From positions 53,866-117,865 of the IMG/VR virus record IMGVR_UViG_3300017991_000060: DNA of 64,000 nucleotides. The stretch is one strand, 5' to 3'. The position numbers and the translations under genes are program-made. Positions 8,933 to 16,850 of this stretch are shown piece by piece. The notes beneath the pieces were generated by a model, which saw only the letters and a program-made list of their open reading frames with translations, was not told the origin of the DNA and did no database searches. The stretch is from a virus. Within the stretch, counting starts at the first letter, position 1. Each line of letters begins with the position of its first letter.

Positions 8933-10073
8933 CAAGGGGCAACCTCACCTTGAACGAAGCCCCGCAAGGACACCGGAAGCGCGGCCTCGTGTCGTAGCCC
9001 CAGCTCCGCAAGCCAGTGTGGTCGCGGAAGCCGGAAAGGGTTTGCGTCGCGGAGCCCTGGACCCACCGCATCGCCTCCAGGCGGCTCACCCGCCGCCCGT
9101 TGATGGCGACGATCTGTAGCGCCAAGAGGAACGAGTGCATCGGATTCCCCTCGTCGGTGTTCGCGTCTCCGAGGCGCGCCGCGAAGTCCTCGGCCGTCTC
9201 CACGTCGGCCACCCGCGGGAGCCTCCAGGTGATGACCTCGTTGGTGATGGGGAGGGGGTCCGTCTCGAACGGTTCCTCCATCTGCGACGGGGAGAGCCTG
9301 AACTCCTCGACGCCCTTGGCGGCATCCTCCTCGCGCTCCATCTCACGGAGGATGGCCTCCACATCGGCCGCCTCCTCGTCCTCCGGGACAGGCGGCCAGT
9401 TCACGTCCTCAGCCTCCCCGGCGAAGCGGAGAACCCTACACGGGAGCTCCGCCATCGGGAACGTCACCAGGAAGGGCTTGCACTTCCCGTGCTTCGGGCG
9501 GAGGCCGATGATGTCCGAGCCGTTACAGTACGAGAGCCAGTTGAGGACCAGGGCCACCCAGTCGAAGAGGACCAGCTCCTCGTAGGGGATCGGCCCAGTG
9601 TCCACGCAGTCGCGCATGATCTTGCGGAGCATAGCGACGCTAGCCTCGGGGCTGTCCGCCGCCCCGGCCATGACGTTCTCCTGGGCTCCGCGCGTAGGCA
9701 CCATGAGGATCGTCTTGTGGTGCCCGTACTGCCCGTAGCACACGCCGCCGCTGGGGAGGTCGTAGGGCCTCGCCAGCGGGTCCCGGGCCACCGTGTTGCC
9801 GGAGGTGGCCTGGGCCGCCCCGCGGCCCTTGCCGGAGCTCTGGGGCGGCTGCATAGGGTTGGGAATGCCGAGTTCTCCCGGCGGTGCGTTGAGGGGAGCG
9901 CCCCCGAGGTGGGGAGGACCCCCGCCCGCCATTTCGGTGCCGGGCGGGGGCGTCCACAGCCCCTCACCTTCCGCTGCCTGCGATGGAGTCTGCCTGGGGG
10001 TCCGCATGGCCTTCAGGGCCTCCGCCGCGATGGGAGTCGTGCGTTCCCTGGGGGTGTCCGCCTCACCCGCCAT
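8886..10073 (-). CDS. gp26-like baseplate / tail assembly chaperone protein
   Basis: The 395-aa protein has a proline/glycine-rich N-terminal 90 residues. A core follows, beginning YDLPSGGVCYGQYG, then HHKTILMVPTRGAQENVM, a helix LRKIMRDCV, and YEELVLFDWVALVLNW, the pattern of T4 gp26-type proteins that precede the tape measure in many myoviruses. Near the C-terminus RFRCPCGASFKVRLPLD gives a zinc-ribbon-like CxC followed by PLD, also frequent in this family. Residues 190-290 are an acidic insertion absent from the minimal family. The ATG at 10073 has an AGGTGAT ribosome site. The stop overlaps the next gene by 47 bases. Confidence 0.75.
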   Translation of the reverse strand: MAGEADTPRERTTPIAAEALKAMRTPRQTPSQAAEGEGLWTPPPGTEMAGGGPPHLGGAPLNAPPGELGIPNPMQPPQSSGKGRGAAQATSGNTVARDPLARPYDLPSGGVCYGQYGHHKTILMVPTRGAQENVMAGAADSPEASVAMLRKIMRDCVDTGPIPYEELVLFDWVALVLNWLSYCNGSDIIGLRPKHGKCKPFLVTFPMAELPCRVLRFAGEAEDVNWPPVPEDEEAADVEAILREMEREEDAAKGVEEFRLSPSQMEEPFETDPLPITNEVITWRLPRVADVETAEDFAARLGDANTDEGNPMHSFLLALQIVAINGRRVSRLEAMRWVQGSATQTLSGFRDHTGLRSWGYDTRPRFRCPCGASFKVRLPLDGAMFRRRPPRSKRS

Positions 10074-10091
10074 CAATCACCTCTCTCTGGT

Positions 10092-10658
10092 CTACGCGCC
10101 CCTGGGCGCTGCTTGGTTGAAGACGCTGGACTTCGGAATGCACCGATCCACCGAAAGCGTCACCGACATCTCCATGACCTCGCCGCTACCGTAGGTCACT
10201 TGGATATCGGGGAGCTTCGTGGGCCAGATGCCCTCCAGGTCCCACTCCCGCTCGGCCGTGCCGTGCGTCTGGAACAGCACGAGCGAGCCCGTGGTCTTGA
10301 CGGCCCCCATGGGGAGCATGAGCCCGGTGCCCTCGTCGTAGACCAGGGAGAACCACCGTTGGAAGAACCCGCGGACGTTCGTGTGGGGGAAGTCGCGGAA
10401 GGTCACGCTGAGCTCTCCCAGGGCCTCGGGAGCGGTCGCGTAGTGGACGCGGCCGTTGAGGTACTCCAAGGTCGCCTTCCCAACCGCGCGGCCGGGCACC
10501 GTGAACTCCTTCAGGGCGAGGATGAACGCACCCTTCGCGCCCGGCACGAGCCGATCCACGTTGAGTTCGAGCATCCCCATGTTCTGGTGCTGGACATCCC
10601 ACGCGCCCTGGGCTTGCGCGAGGTGATCCCCAGCGTACCTGTAACCGGAAATCGGCAT
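10092..10658 (-). CDS. Tail tube protein, T4 gp19-like
   Basis: The 188-aa protein directly follows the sheath gene, the invariant sheath-then-tube order of contractile tails. The N-terminus has YRYAGDHLAQAQGAW, then NMGMLELNVD, a long ALKEFTVPGRAVGKATLEYLN segment and LGELSVTFRD, a beta-rich outline matching gp19-like tube subunits. It should stack into the inner tube through which DNA passes. It is slightly longer than T4 gp19 (163 aa). The 39 bases between it and the sheath stop hold only its AGGTAGGTAG-type ribosome site. Confidence 0.85.
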   Translation of the reverse strand: MPISGYRYAGDHLAQAQGAWDVQHQNMGMLELNVDRLVPGAKGAFILALKEFTVPGRAVGKATLEYLNGRVHYATAPEALGELSVTFRDFPHTNVRGFFQRWFSLVYDEGTGLMLPMGAVKTTGSLVLFQTHGTAEREWDLEGIWPTKLPDIQVTYGSGEVMEMSVTLSVDRCIPKSSVFNQAAPRGA

Positions 10659-10697
10659 CCTACCTACCTCCTATCTGGGGTTGGCGGAGGGCAGCGC

Positions 10698-13600
10698 CTA
10701 GCTGCCCGCCGCGAGCACCTCCGCGAAGTCCGCGCCCGTGGGCGTCAGAATCAGGTCGTAGTTGATGAACTCCGCCGCCCTCACCGGCTTGATGAAGAGC
10801 TTGGCGTTGACGGTGAGCTGATCCACATCCGTCGGGGTGGTCGTCGAAGCGTCCACGACGATGTAGGCGTCGGTCAGCCCGCGCTGCGAAATGAGCGGCT
10901 TCAAGATGTCGTTCAGGGTCGTCGCGATCTCGCGCCACAGGATGGCGTCGTTGATCTCGAACGGGAACTCCTGACTCGCGGCGTCGAGCAGGTTCATGAT
11001 GACGTTGACGGTCCACATCACGTTGATGCGGTCCGTCGCGCTCGGGGTGCGCTTCGCCGTCTGCTGTCCGTAGAGCACGAGCCCGCGGCCTTCCTTGCGG
11101 ACGATGGGGTTGCAGATGTGAACCGTCGTTCCCACAAGGCCCTGGAGGAAGTCCCGGTCCTCCCTGGAGACGCTGTAGCGAACCGCCGTGGCCGACACCC
11201 GCCCGCGCCGGAACCCGGCGATGGGGAACCACGCCTCGGGCGTGAGGGAGAGGAGCCTCGCCATCTCGCCGTCGGGCGGCTCCCAGGTGTTCTGGGCGGT
11301 GTACTGGTCGTAGTTCTCCAGCCACGGCATGATCGACGCGAGGTACGGCGTGTCGATGGCCGAGAGCGGCGGGTACGGCACGAGGACCGTGGGGCGCGCG
11401 ATCCCGCCGACGGAGGCGGAGTTGAAGTTGCCGTTGTAGAAGTCGTCGTGGTCCGAGGGTTCCGTCGCGTCGGGGATCGGGATGATGCCCATCGCCCGGC
11501 GGCCGGGGCGCTCGCAGAGCTGCTGCATCCCCTGGATCACCTGACGGTGCCACTGGCCGGGGCACATGATCCAGTTGAGTGGCACCACGTCCTCGTTGCG
11601 GAACATCTGCATTCCGGTCGTCACCTGGCCGACCTTCGTGCCCACGATGTCCGCGATGGTGAACGCGCCGCCCATGGCGAGGACCTGGGAGCTGCCCCCG
11701 AGCACGGCCGGGGTGAGCGCGCCGGTGTAGCCCGTCGCCTCGGCCCGCACGAGGTCGCTCCCGTTGAGCTCGTCGTTCACCTTCGCGATGAGCTCGTCGA
11801 GGTCGGTGGCCTGCCCGAAGGACTCCTCCGTCCCGGTGTCGAAGAGGACCCGGAGACGTAGGGTACCGGCAAGGGACGGGTCCTCATCGATCTCGGCCCG
11901 GAAGCCCTCTGCCACCGTGCTCCTCTCGTTCCCGATGTCGCCGGGGTAGCGCGCCGTCAGGTGGAGGACCACCTGGGAGGCCGCCACGAACACCGCCTCG
12001 TCGGGGAGCGGGGCCGAGGTCCACTTGATGGACGCCCCGCCGTCGCGGAAGTCGAGGGAGTTCTCGGGGTCCGTCGAGAGCGCGACGTTCTGGCTCCAGA
12101 AGTCGGCATCCGCCGAAGCCCCGAGGTCCGCGAACGTCACCTGGGGATCGCCCGCACCGGCGTTCGCCGCCTGGGCTCCCTGGAACCCGACGATGCCGTC
12201 CTCGGCGCGCCTGTAGGGCGCGTGGGAGAGCTCGCCGGTGAACACCACCTCGATGCCGTCGCCCCACCCGAGGATGTCCGCAGGGAGGTACACGGCTTCG
12301 ATGGCGAGGTTGTCCGCCACGTCGAACTGCCGGTCGCCGGACTCCACGAGATCGAGCTCGAAGGCGAAGGCTCCTATGGTGTGGTCGAGCCAACACGTCC
12401 CGTTGTAGTCGTTCGCCGCGGCCGGTGCGTCGAGGTTCATCCCGGCCGTGTCCGGCGTCGTGTCCGCGCGGAACAGCGGGCCGGTGCCGCGGAGAGCGCG
12501 GCGGGCCTTGTCCCACGGGGTGGTCGTGGACGTGACCTTGATGGTGGCCGCCGCCGTGATCGCCCCGGAGGCCGTGATCGACCAGGCCCCGGTGGTGTAG
12601 TCGATGGCACCGCCAGCCGCCGCGGCGGCCCTGGGGTCGCCTCTCGGCCGATCGAGCCAACCGCCCACACCATCGTCGTAGTAGGTTTCGGGGGAGCCGC
12701 CCACGTCCGAGATCACAAGGACCGCGGAGCCGGGGGAGATCGGGCCGATGAGGCGCTGCGCGCCGGGGTCGGTGTCGGTCGCGTTGGCGTCGCCGCCAGC
12801 ATCCGAGGGCTGCACCACCTCGTCGATGGAGGCCACCCCGTTCTCACCGGCGACCGCGCCGCCGCCCATGTCAATGACCTGGATATCGTACTCCGCCGTG
12901 AGGTCGGCTCCGGTGAGCGCCGGGAAGCTGACGCCGCCCACGGGGTCCCAGGTGGTGACGGCCCACTGGCCGGTGCGGTAGTCGATGGTCCCGGTGACGG
13001 GCACACCCGTCCCGTCCGGGCCGGTGCGCCAACCGCCGAACCCGTCGTCGTAGACCGGCGGGGGAACGGGGTCCGTGGGGTGGGTCGGGGTGAGCACCAC
13101 CGTGCCGGGAACGATCCAGCCGCCCAGGGTGGTGAGGTCGGGGTTGGCGGAGGCCGCGCCCGCTACCGCCGTGGGCACCTTGCCGATGACGTGCTCCATC
13201 GGGACGGTGATGACCACCTTGTTCGCGTTGAAGAATCCTGGGGCGAGCGAGACTTGGCTCAGGTTCCCGGCATAGGCACCTTGACCCGCGGCCGTCGTGC
13301 CGACGCTCTCCTGGGCACCGCGCACCCAAATGGCGTCGATGGAGCCGCCGCCGAAGAGGGTGGCCGCGGAGAGGAGCACTCCCCAGTTCCCCGTGCGGTA
13401 GTCGATGAACCCGACGTGCGCCCCCGCGGACGGTTCGAGGATGCCGACGCCCGCGCCACCGGGGCCGTACGAGAGGTCACCGGAGTCGGAGAGCTCGGTG
13501 TAGGTGGCCGCGCCCGTCTCGCACCGGATGGTGAAGGTGCCGGGCACCACGGCCATGCCGACGGAGCCGCGGACCTCGGCCAGCCCGGAGAGGGTCCCGT

Positions 13601-14306
13601 CGATGGTGAGGAGGTTCTCCCAGACGCGATTCGCCGCGTTGGAATCCATCTTTCCGTAGAACCGCCTGCCAGTGGCCCCGGAGGTCGAGGAGGACGCGCT
13701 GTCCGTCTTGGCGAACGCGCCGTCGTCGCCGCCGGAGAACCCTACGCGGAGGACCTCGCCGGTGATCGGGTCGAGCGTCTCCGCGGGGAAGGCCGCGCCG
13801 ATCCCGCTCGCCAGCTCGATGGTGATGCGGGTCGAGTTGTTCCGCAGCGTCGTCACCACGATCCCGTTGTCCTGTGCGAGATGAGACTCGACGAGCTGGT
13901 CCTGGAAGTACACCAGGATGTTGTAGGACTCGGTGCCGTTGTGGAGGATCGAGTACTTCAGGTCGTCGTTCGCCCAGGTACCGGGGCTCGACGCGACGAG
14001 CTTCGAGTGCGCGAGGCCATTATCCTGGAGCAGCTCCGCCTCCGCGCTCGCGAGGTTGTCACCAGCGACGCGTACGAAGCCGAGCTGGGAGCCTCCGAGG
14101 AAGTACCGGATGGCGGCGCGTTGCGCGTACATCCTGTCCTTCGGGCGGCCGTAGTAGTTGACGAAGTTGCCTTCGTCCGGGAACCAGTTCATCTCGTTCA
14201 CCGGACCTTTGGTGGCCGGGCCAACGCACCCCATGATCGCCGTGCTGATCTGGGGAGCGTAGACGGCCTGATCGAACACCCTGATATTGATGCCTGGTGC
14301 TACCAT
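10698..14306 (-). CDS. Contractile tail sheath protein, greatly enlarged
   Basis: The N-terminus (VAPGINIRVFDQAVY, STAIMGCVGPATKGPVNE) and the last 300 residues (NWIMCPGQWH, FRRGRVSATAVRYSVSRE, RDFLQGLVGTTVHICNPIV, YGQQTAKRTPSATDRINV) are typical of T4 gp18-type sheath subunits, including the conserved C-terminal domain that gives sheath contacts. At 1202 aa it is nearly twice T4 gp18 (659 aa). The excess is an insertion of about residues 250-890 that carries three copies of an IDY-x-TG beta module (near residues 254-329, 399-475 and 523-596) plus further beta-rich segments, presumably displayed on the outer tail surface. ATG 14306 follows the stop of the previous gene by three bases. Confidence 0.93.
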   Translation of the reverse strand: MVAPGINIRVFDQAVYAPQISTAIMGCVGPATKGPVNEMNWFPDEGNFVNYYGRPKDRMYAQRAAIRYFLGGSQLGFVRVAGDNLASAEAELLQDNGLAHSKLVASSPGTWANDDLKYSILHNGTESYNILVYFQDQLVESHLAQDNGIVVTTLRNNSTRITIELASGIGAAFPAETLDPITGEVLRVGFSGGDDGAFAKTDSASSSTSGATGRRFYGKMDSNAANRVWENLLTIDGTLSGLAEVRGSVGMAVVPGTFTIRCETGAATYTELSDSGDLSYGPGGAGVGILEPSAGAHVGFIDYRTGNWGVLLSAATLFGGGSIDAIWVRGAQESVGTTAAGQGAYAGNLSQVSLAPGFFNANKVVITVPMEHVIGKVPTAVAGAASANPDLTTLGGWIVPGTVVLTPTHPTDPVPPPVYDDGFGGWRTGPDGTGVPVTGTIDYRTGQWAVTTWDPVGGVSFPALTGADLTAEYDIQVIDMGGGAVAGENGVASIDEVVQPSDAGGDANATDTDPGAQRLIGPISPGSAVLVISDVGGSPETYYDDGVGGWLDRPRGDPRAAAAAGGAIDYTTGAWSITASGAITAAATIKVTSTTTPWDKARRALRGTGPLFRADTTPDTAGMNLDAPAAANDYNGTCWLDHTIGAFAFELDLVESGDRQFDVADNLAIEAVYLPADILGWGDGIEVVFTGELSHAPYRRAEDGIVGFQGAQAANAGAGDPQVTFADLGASADADFWSQNVALSTDPENSLDFRDGGASIKWTSAPLPDEAVFVAASQVVLHLTARYPGDIGNERSTVAEGFRAEIDEDPSLAGTLRLRVLFDTGTEESFGQATDLDELIAKVNDELNGSDLVRAEATGYTGALTPAVLGGSSQVLAMGGAFTIADIVGTKVGQVTTGMQMFRNEDVVPLNWIMCPGQWHRQVIQGMQQLCERPGRRAMGIIPIPDATEPSDHDDFYNGNFNSASVGGIARPTVLVPYPPLSAIDTPYLASIMPWLENYDQYTAQNTWEPPDGEMARLLSLTPEAWFPIAGFRRGRVSATAVRYSVSREDRDFLQGLVGTTVHICNPIVRKEGRGLVLYGQQTAKRTPSATDRINVMWTVNVIMNLLDAASQEFPFEINDAILWREIATTLNDILKPLISQRGLTDAYIVVDASTTTPTDVDQLTVNAKLFIKPVRAAEFINYDLILTPTGADFAEVLAAGS

Positions 14307-14309
14307 CCG

Positions 14310-15041
14310 CTAGTCCTCCGATCCGCTCACCTGTTCAGCGAGCAGCTCCGGGTTGTCCTCGTCCGTAGCATCGTACAGCGCGAACCGCACGGTGCGAACC
14401 AACCTCGCCTCCTGGGGCGGGTACGGGATATACCCTAGCACTTCCCCACTCCAGGTGCGACGTACCACCTTCTCCCCATCGCCGGGCTCCAGTTCCGAGT
14501 TGTCGTCCCAGCCCTGGTTGACCAGCGTGATGCGCGTAGGCCCGAGGACCTTCGCGTGTTCCAACACGTTGAAGGGCGGCCGGTACCATCTCGGGTTCGA
14601 CCAGTCCACCGGGAGGAACGCCTTGTCCGCGGCGAACTGGAGCTCGATCTGCCCTTCGATGTTCTGCGCGATGATCTCGCCGCCCTCCACAGACGCCCAA
14701 AGATCGGCCTGGACGGTGGATCGCATCGGGCGCGGCCACCGCATAACCTGGGCGGTGCCCTTCTGAATGTCCTTCCCCACAACGACCTGACTGGGGTTGT
14801 AGAGGTCCGGGTTGAACTTGGGCGACGGCATCCAGATGGAGATGAAAGGGGCGTGCGGCGCGCGGTCGCTGAGCTGCTGCGGGGTGCTTGGGCGGCCCTT
14901 ACCCTGGAGGCGGCGCTTCATGACCCGGTGGTACTCCTCGTGCGCGCGGTCCGGAGCGGCGAACACGACGGGGATGGAAGCGCCCGCGTGCCTCGCACGC
15001 TGGAAAAACCGCTGGAGCCCGTGGTACCAAGGAGCGTACAC
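14310..15041 (-). CDS. Putative tail terminator / sheath-stabilising protein (gp15-like position)
   Basis: The 243-aa protein lies immediately before the sheath gene, the place of T4 gp15-like tail terminators. Its N-terminus, LQRFFQRARHAGASIPVVFAA followed by PDRAHEEY (joined in the protein), has the look of gp15-type proteins, in which a basic helix precedes a P-V-x-F/Y-A-x-P strand. The strand IWMPSPKFNPDLYNP and later YIPYPPQEARLVRTVRFALY support a beta-rich fold. I start it at GTG 15041, directly after the TAG of the upstream gene. Assignment rests on position and outline, not on a diagnostic motif. Confidence 0.55.
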   Translation of the reverse strand: MYAPWYHGLQRFFQRARHAGASIPVVFAAPDRAHEEYHRVMKRRLQGKGRPSTPQQLSDRAPHAPFISIWMPSPKFNPDLYNPSQVVVGKDIQKGTAQVMRWPRPMRSTVQADLWASVEGGEIIAQNIEGQIELQFAADKAFLPVDWSNPRWYRPPFNVLEHAKVLGPTRITLVNQGWDDNSELEPGDGEKVVRRTWSGEVLGYIPYPPQEARLVRTVRFALYDATDEDNPELLAEQVSGSED

Positions 15042-15704
15042 CTACACGATACCCCTCAGCAACGCTCGGAGCGCCGCCGCCTTGATCGTCTCCCGGTGCG
15101 GGAGACCGAGCCAGTAGTCGATGATCTCGCGCGACACCGGCCGCCACGTCGGCCTTGCGGGCATCCGCGAGGTCCCAAACTCGTGCATCCGCATCAACCG
15201 ATTGAGCGAGATGGCCGTGGGTCCACGGCCGTGTTCCTCCGCGTTCGGACTCTTCGACCCGCGGTGCTGTCTGGGTTCCAAGCGCACCATGTAGTAGGGC
15301 TGGCCCTTCTCGACACCGCGGAATATCTCGATGGACCCGATGAGTTCGCCCGTCTCGATGAGCTTCCGGCCGTCCAAACCCAAGCGCGCCTTGCGCCGCA
15401 CGGTGCTCTCCGCCAGCGGTGGGTGCTCGTTCGACGAGAACGGCGCGCGGTTCACCGTGGAGATGTCTGGCCGACGTAGGCGCTCTGGCCGGTCCACCTG
15501 GTCCCTCGCCGGGGCCTGGGGCAAGGCCGCCATGAGCCGGTCGATGATGAGCTCGCGCGTCTCCTCGGCCAGCACACGGTTCTGATGCGCCGTGGCCTCC
15601 ATCGAGGACTTCACCAGGGAGACCAGGTTCGACACCTTGCGGACCTTAAACACCTTGTCTCCGACCCTGGTACGACCCACGACTCTCACACGGCCCCGCG
15701 CCAC
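15042..15704 (-). CDS. Tail completion protein, gpG / HK97 gp10-like
   Basis: This 220-aa protein has a helical N-terminus, then PPLAESTVRRKARLGLDGRK, LIETGELIGSIEIFRG and YYMVRLEPRQHRGS. Near the end comes LMRMHEFGTSRMPARPTWRP. The sequence of an L-x-x-T/S-G-x-L-x-x-S strand, a strand with V-R-L, then a HEFG...MPARP motif is typical of phage virion morphogenesis proteins of the gpG and HK97 gp10 type, which complete the neck end of the tail. The start is GTG 15704 behind GGAAGGGGG, overlapping the preceding gene by 19 bases. Confidence 0.75.
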   Translation of the reverse strand: MARGRVRVVGRTRVGDKVFKVRKVSNLVSLVKSSMEATAHQNRVLAEETRELIIDRLMAALPQAPARDQVDRPERLRRPDISTVNRAPFSSNEHPPLAESTVRRKARLGLDGRKLIETGELIGSIEIFRGVEKGQPYYMVRLEPRQHRGSKSPNAEEHGRGPTAISLNRLMRMHEFGTSRMPARPTWRPVSREIIDYWLGLPHRETIKAAALRALLRGIV

Positions 15705-16333
15705 GGCACACCCCCTTCCGGTTTGGGGGGAGCCAGGGATGGCGGCTTCGGTAGCTGGGCCATGCCTGGGTCCGTCGAGTCCTCGCGAACGGCCGCCGCG
15801 GTGCCCTTCCAGACGGCCGGGATGTCGGTCGGCCCGAGATCATCTGGCGGCCCCATCTGGAGGATGGAGTAGTAGACGCTCCTGTAACTGAACACGTCAC
15901 CGGGACGTGGGATGTAGATGTGCGTCAGGTCGGGGTCCTCCAGAGTGAACTCTTCGTCGTCCGTCTCACGAAGGAGTGCGCCGACCCGACGCGCCTCGGC
16001 CCTGCTCCACCCGAGGCTAACCAGCCCTTCAGTGCCGGTGTTGCCCTTCTTTCGACCCTTGGTTTCGGCCGTAGGATCGACGTAGAGATGGACACCGAGG
16101 GGTTCACGATAGCGTCGGGTGACGAGCGGGGTGTTCCAGTAAACCTCGTGCGGGGCTTCCCCTCCTGAACTGCCCGGTTCCGGGGCGTCTTCGGGGAGTA
16201 GGAGCGGCCAGAACCAAATGCGGGGGATGCTCCGCCGGTCGTACTTGGCCTGGGTGCGGATGAGCATCCGCTCTTGCGCCGCGTAGGGTACGGGCCAAAT
16301 GCCGCCCCTATCCGGCGAGGTCGATTTGTCCAT
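15686..16333 (-). CDS. Putative neck protein
   Basis: The 215-aa protein lies between the phospholipase-like gene and the gpG-like gene, in the neck and tail-completion block, so a role like T4 gp14 is plausible from position. The visible outline is a basic N-terminus (YAAQERMLIRTQAKYDRR), a strand pair with YREPLGVHLYVDP, an acidic EFTLEDPDLTHIYIPRPGD and a proline-rich tail ending SLAPPKPEGG. I know no domain that fits well. Its stop overlaps the next gene by 19 bases. Confidence 0.5.
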   Translation of the reverse strand: MDKSTSPDRGGIWPVPYAAQERMLIRTQAKYDRRSIPRIWFWPLLLPEDAPEPGSSGGEAPHEVYWNTPLVTRRYREPLGVHLYVDPTAETKGRKKGNTGTEGLVSLGWSRAEARRVGALLRETDDEEFTLEDPDLTHIYIPRPGDVFSYRSVYYSILQMGPPDDLGPTDIPAVWKGTAAAVREDSTDPGMAQLPKPPSLAPPKPEGGVPWRGAV

Positions 16334-16380
16334 TCCACCCTCTGCGCCAGCGGAGTCTTAGGCCCGCCGTTTCGCGTCGC

Positions 16381-16421
16381 TGGAATAGCTCGATACTACC
16401 AGTTTGCCGAGCTGCGTTCCA
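16381..16421 (-). terminator. Imperfect hairpin after the phospholipase-like gene
   Basis: Just downstream of the stop at 16423 the arms TGGAA-t-AGCTCG (16381-16392) and CGAGCT-gcg-TTCCA (16408-16421) can pair around a 15-base loop. There is no T-run after it in the minus direction, so it may be an attenuator, an RNA processing site or a mRNA end stabiliser rather than a full intrinsic terminator. It lies in the 89-base gap before the putative neck gene, one of the few gaps in the tail cluster. Confidence 0.35.
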
Positions 16422-16422
16422 G

Positions 16423-16845
16423 TCAGAGGAGGTCCTTCAGCTCACGGTCCAGGTCCTCCCTGGTCCTCGGCCTCGGCCCATAGTGGAAGGATGATTCCCC
16501 GAATGCCCGCACGGCCAGATAGTAGGTCCAGGCCATCATGCGATGCCACCAACGCGAATACCATGGGGCACGCTTCGCGTCCTCTCGGAGAGCCAGGTAA
16601 AACTGCCAGTCCGCCTTCTCGCGGTCGCGCTCCGTGTGCCCGATCCAATAGTTGAAGTCGTGGTGGTCACAGCTCGCCGTGAACATGAACTCCGGCACCG
16701 GAACCTTCCCGCCCTTCGGGCCGCAGCCGTTGCAGATGAGGTCCCGCTCAAGGGGCGCCAGATCGCGGAACCGAACGGGGGTCCCACCACCGAGTCCGTC
16801 CCCGGCGGCGTGCATCTCGCGGCGGCGCTCATCGAAGGCAGCCAT
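16423..16845 (-). CDS. Phospholipase A2-like protein in the tail cluster
   Basis: The 140-aa protein has LICNGCGPKGG (Cys38, Cys41), then PEFMFTASCDHHDFNYWIGH with Cys59, His62-Asp63 and Tyr66, then R74 and AD (78-79) leading into a long helical region, and ends with YYLAVRAFGESSFHYG. The C-x2-HD-x2-Y core followed by Gly matches the active-site helix of the phospholipase A2 fold, where His-Asp is the catalytic pair. Bacterial and phage relatives of about this size exist. No signal peptide or transmembrane segment is visible. Its place among neck and tail genes suggests a virion-carried enzyme or a structural reuse of the fold; activity is an inference. The ATG at 16845 stands five bases after the preceding stop. 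Confidence 0.65.
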   Translation of the reverse strand: MAAFDERRREMHAAGDGLGGGTPVRFRDLAPLERDLICNGCGPKGGKVPVPEFMFTASCDHHDFNYWIGHTERDREKADWQFYLALREDAKRAPWYSRWWHRMMAWTYYLAVRAFGESSFHYGPRPRTREDLDRELKDLL

Positions 16846-16850
16846 CAGTC

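Noticed and set aside
9135-11861. Long open frame on the plus strand (908 codons) opposite the tail sheath, tube and chaperone genes
   Set aside because: It is the antisense shadow of GC-rich codons; its product is Arg/Gly/Val-rich without motifs, while the minus strand encodes recognisable sheath and tube proteins.
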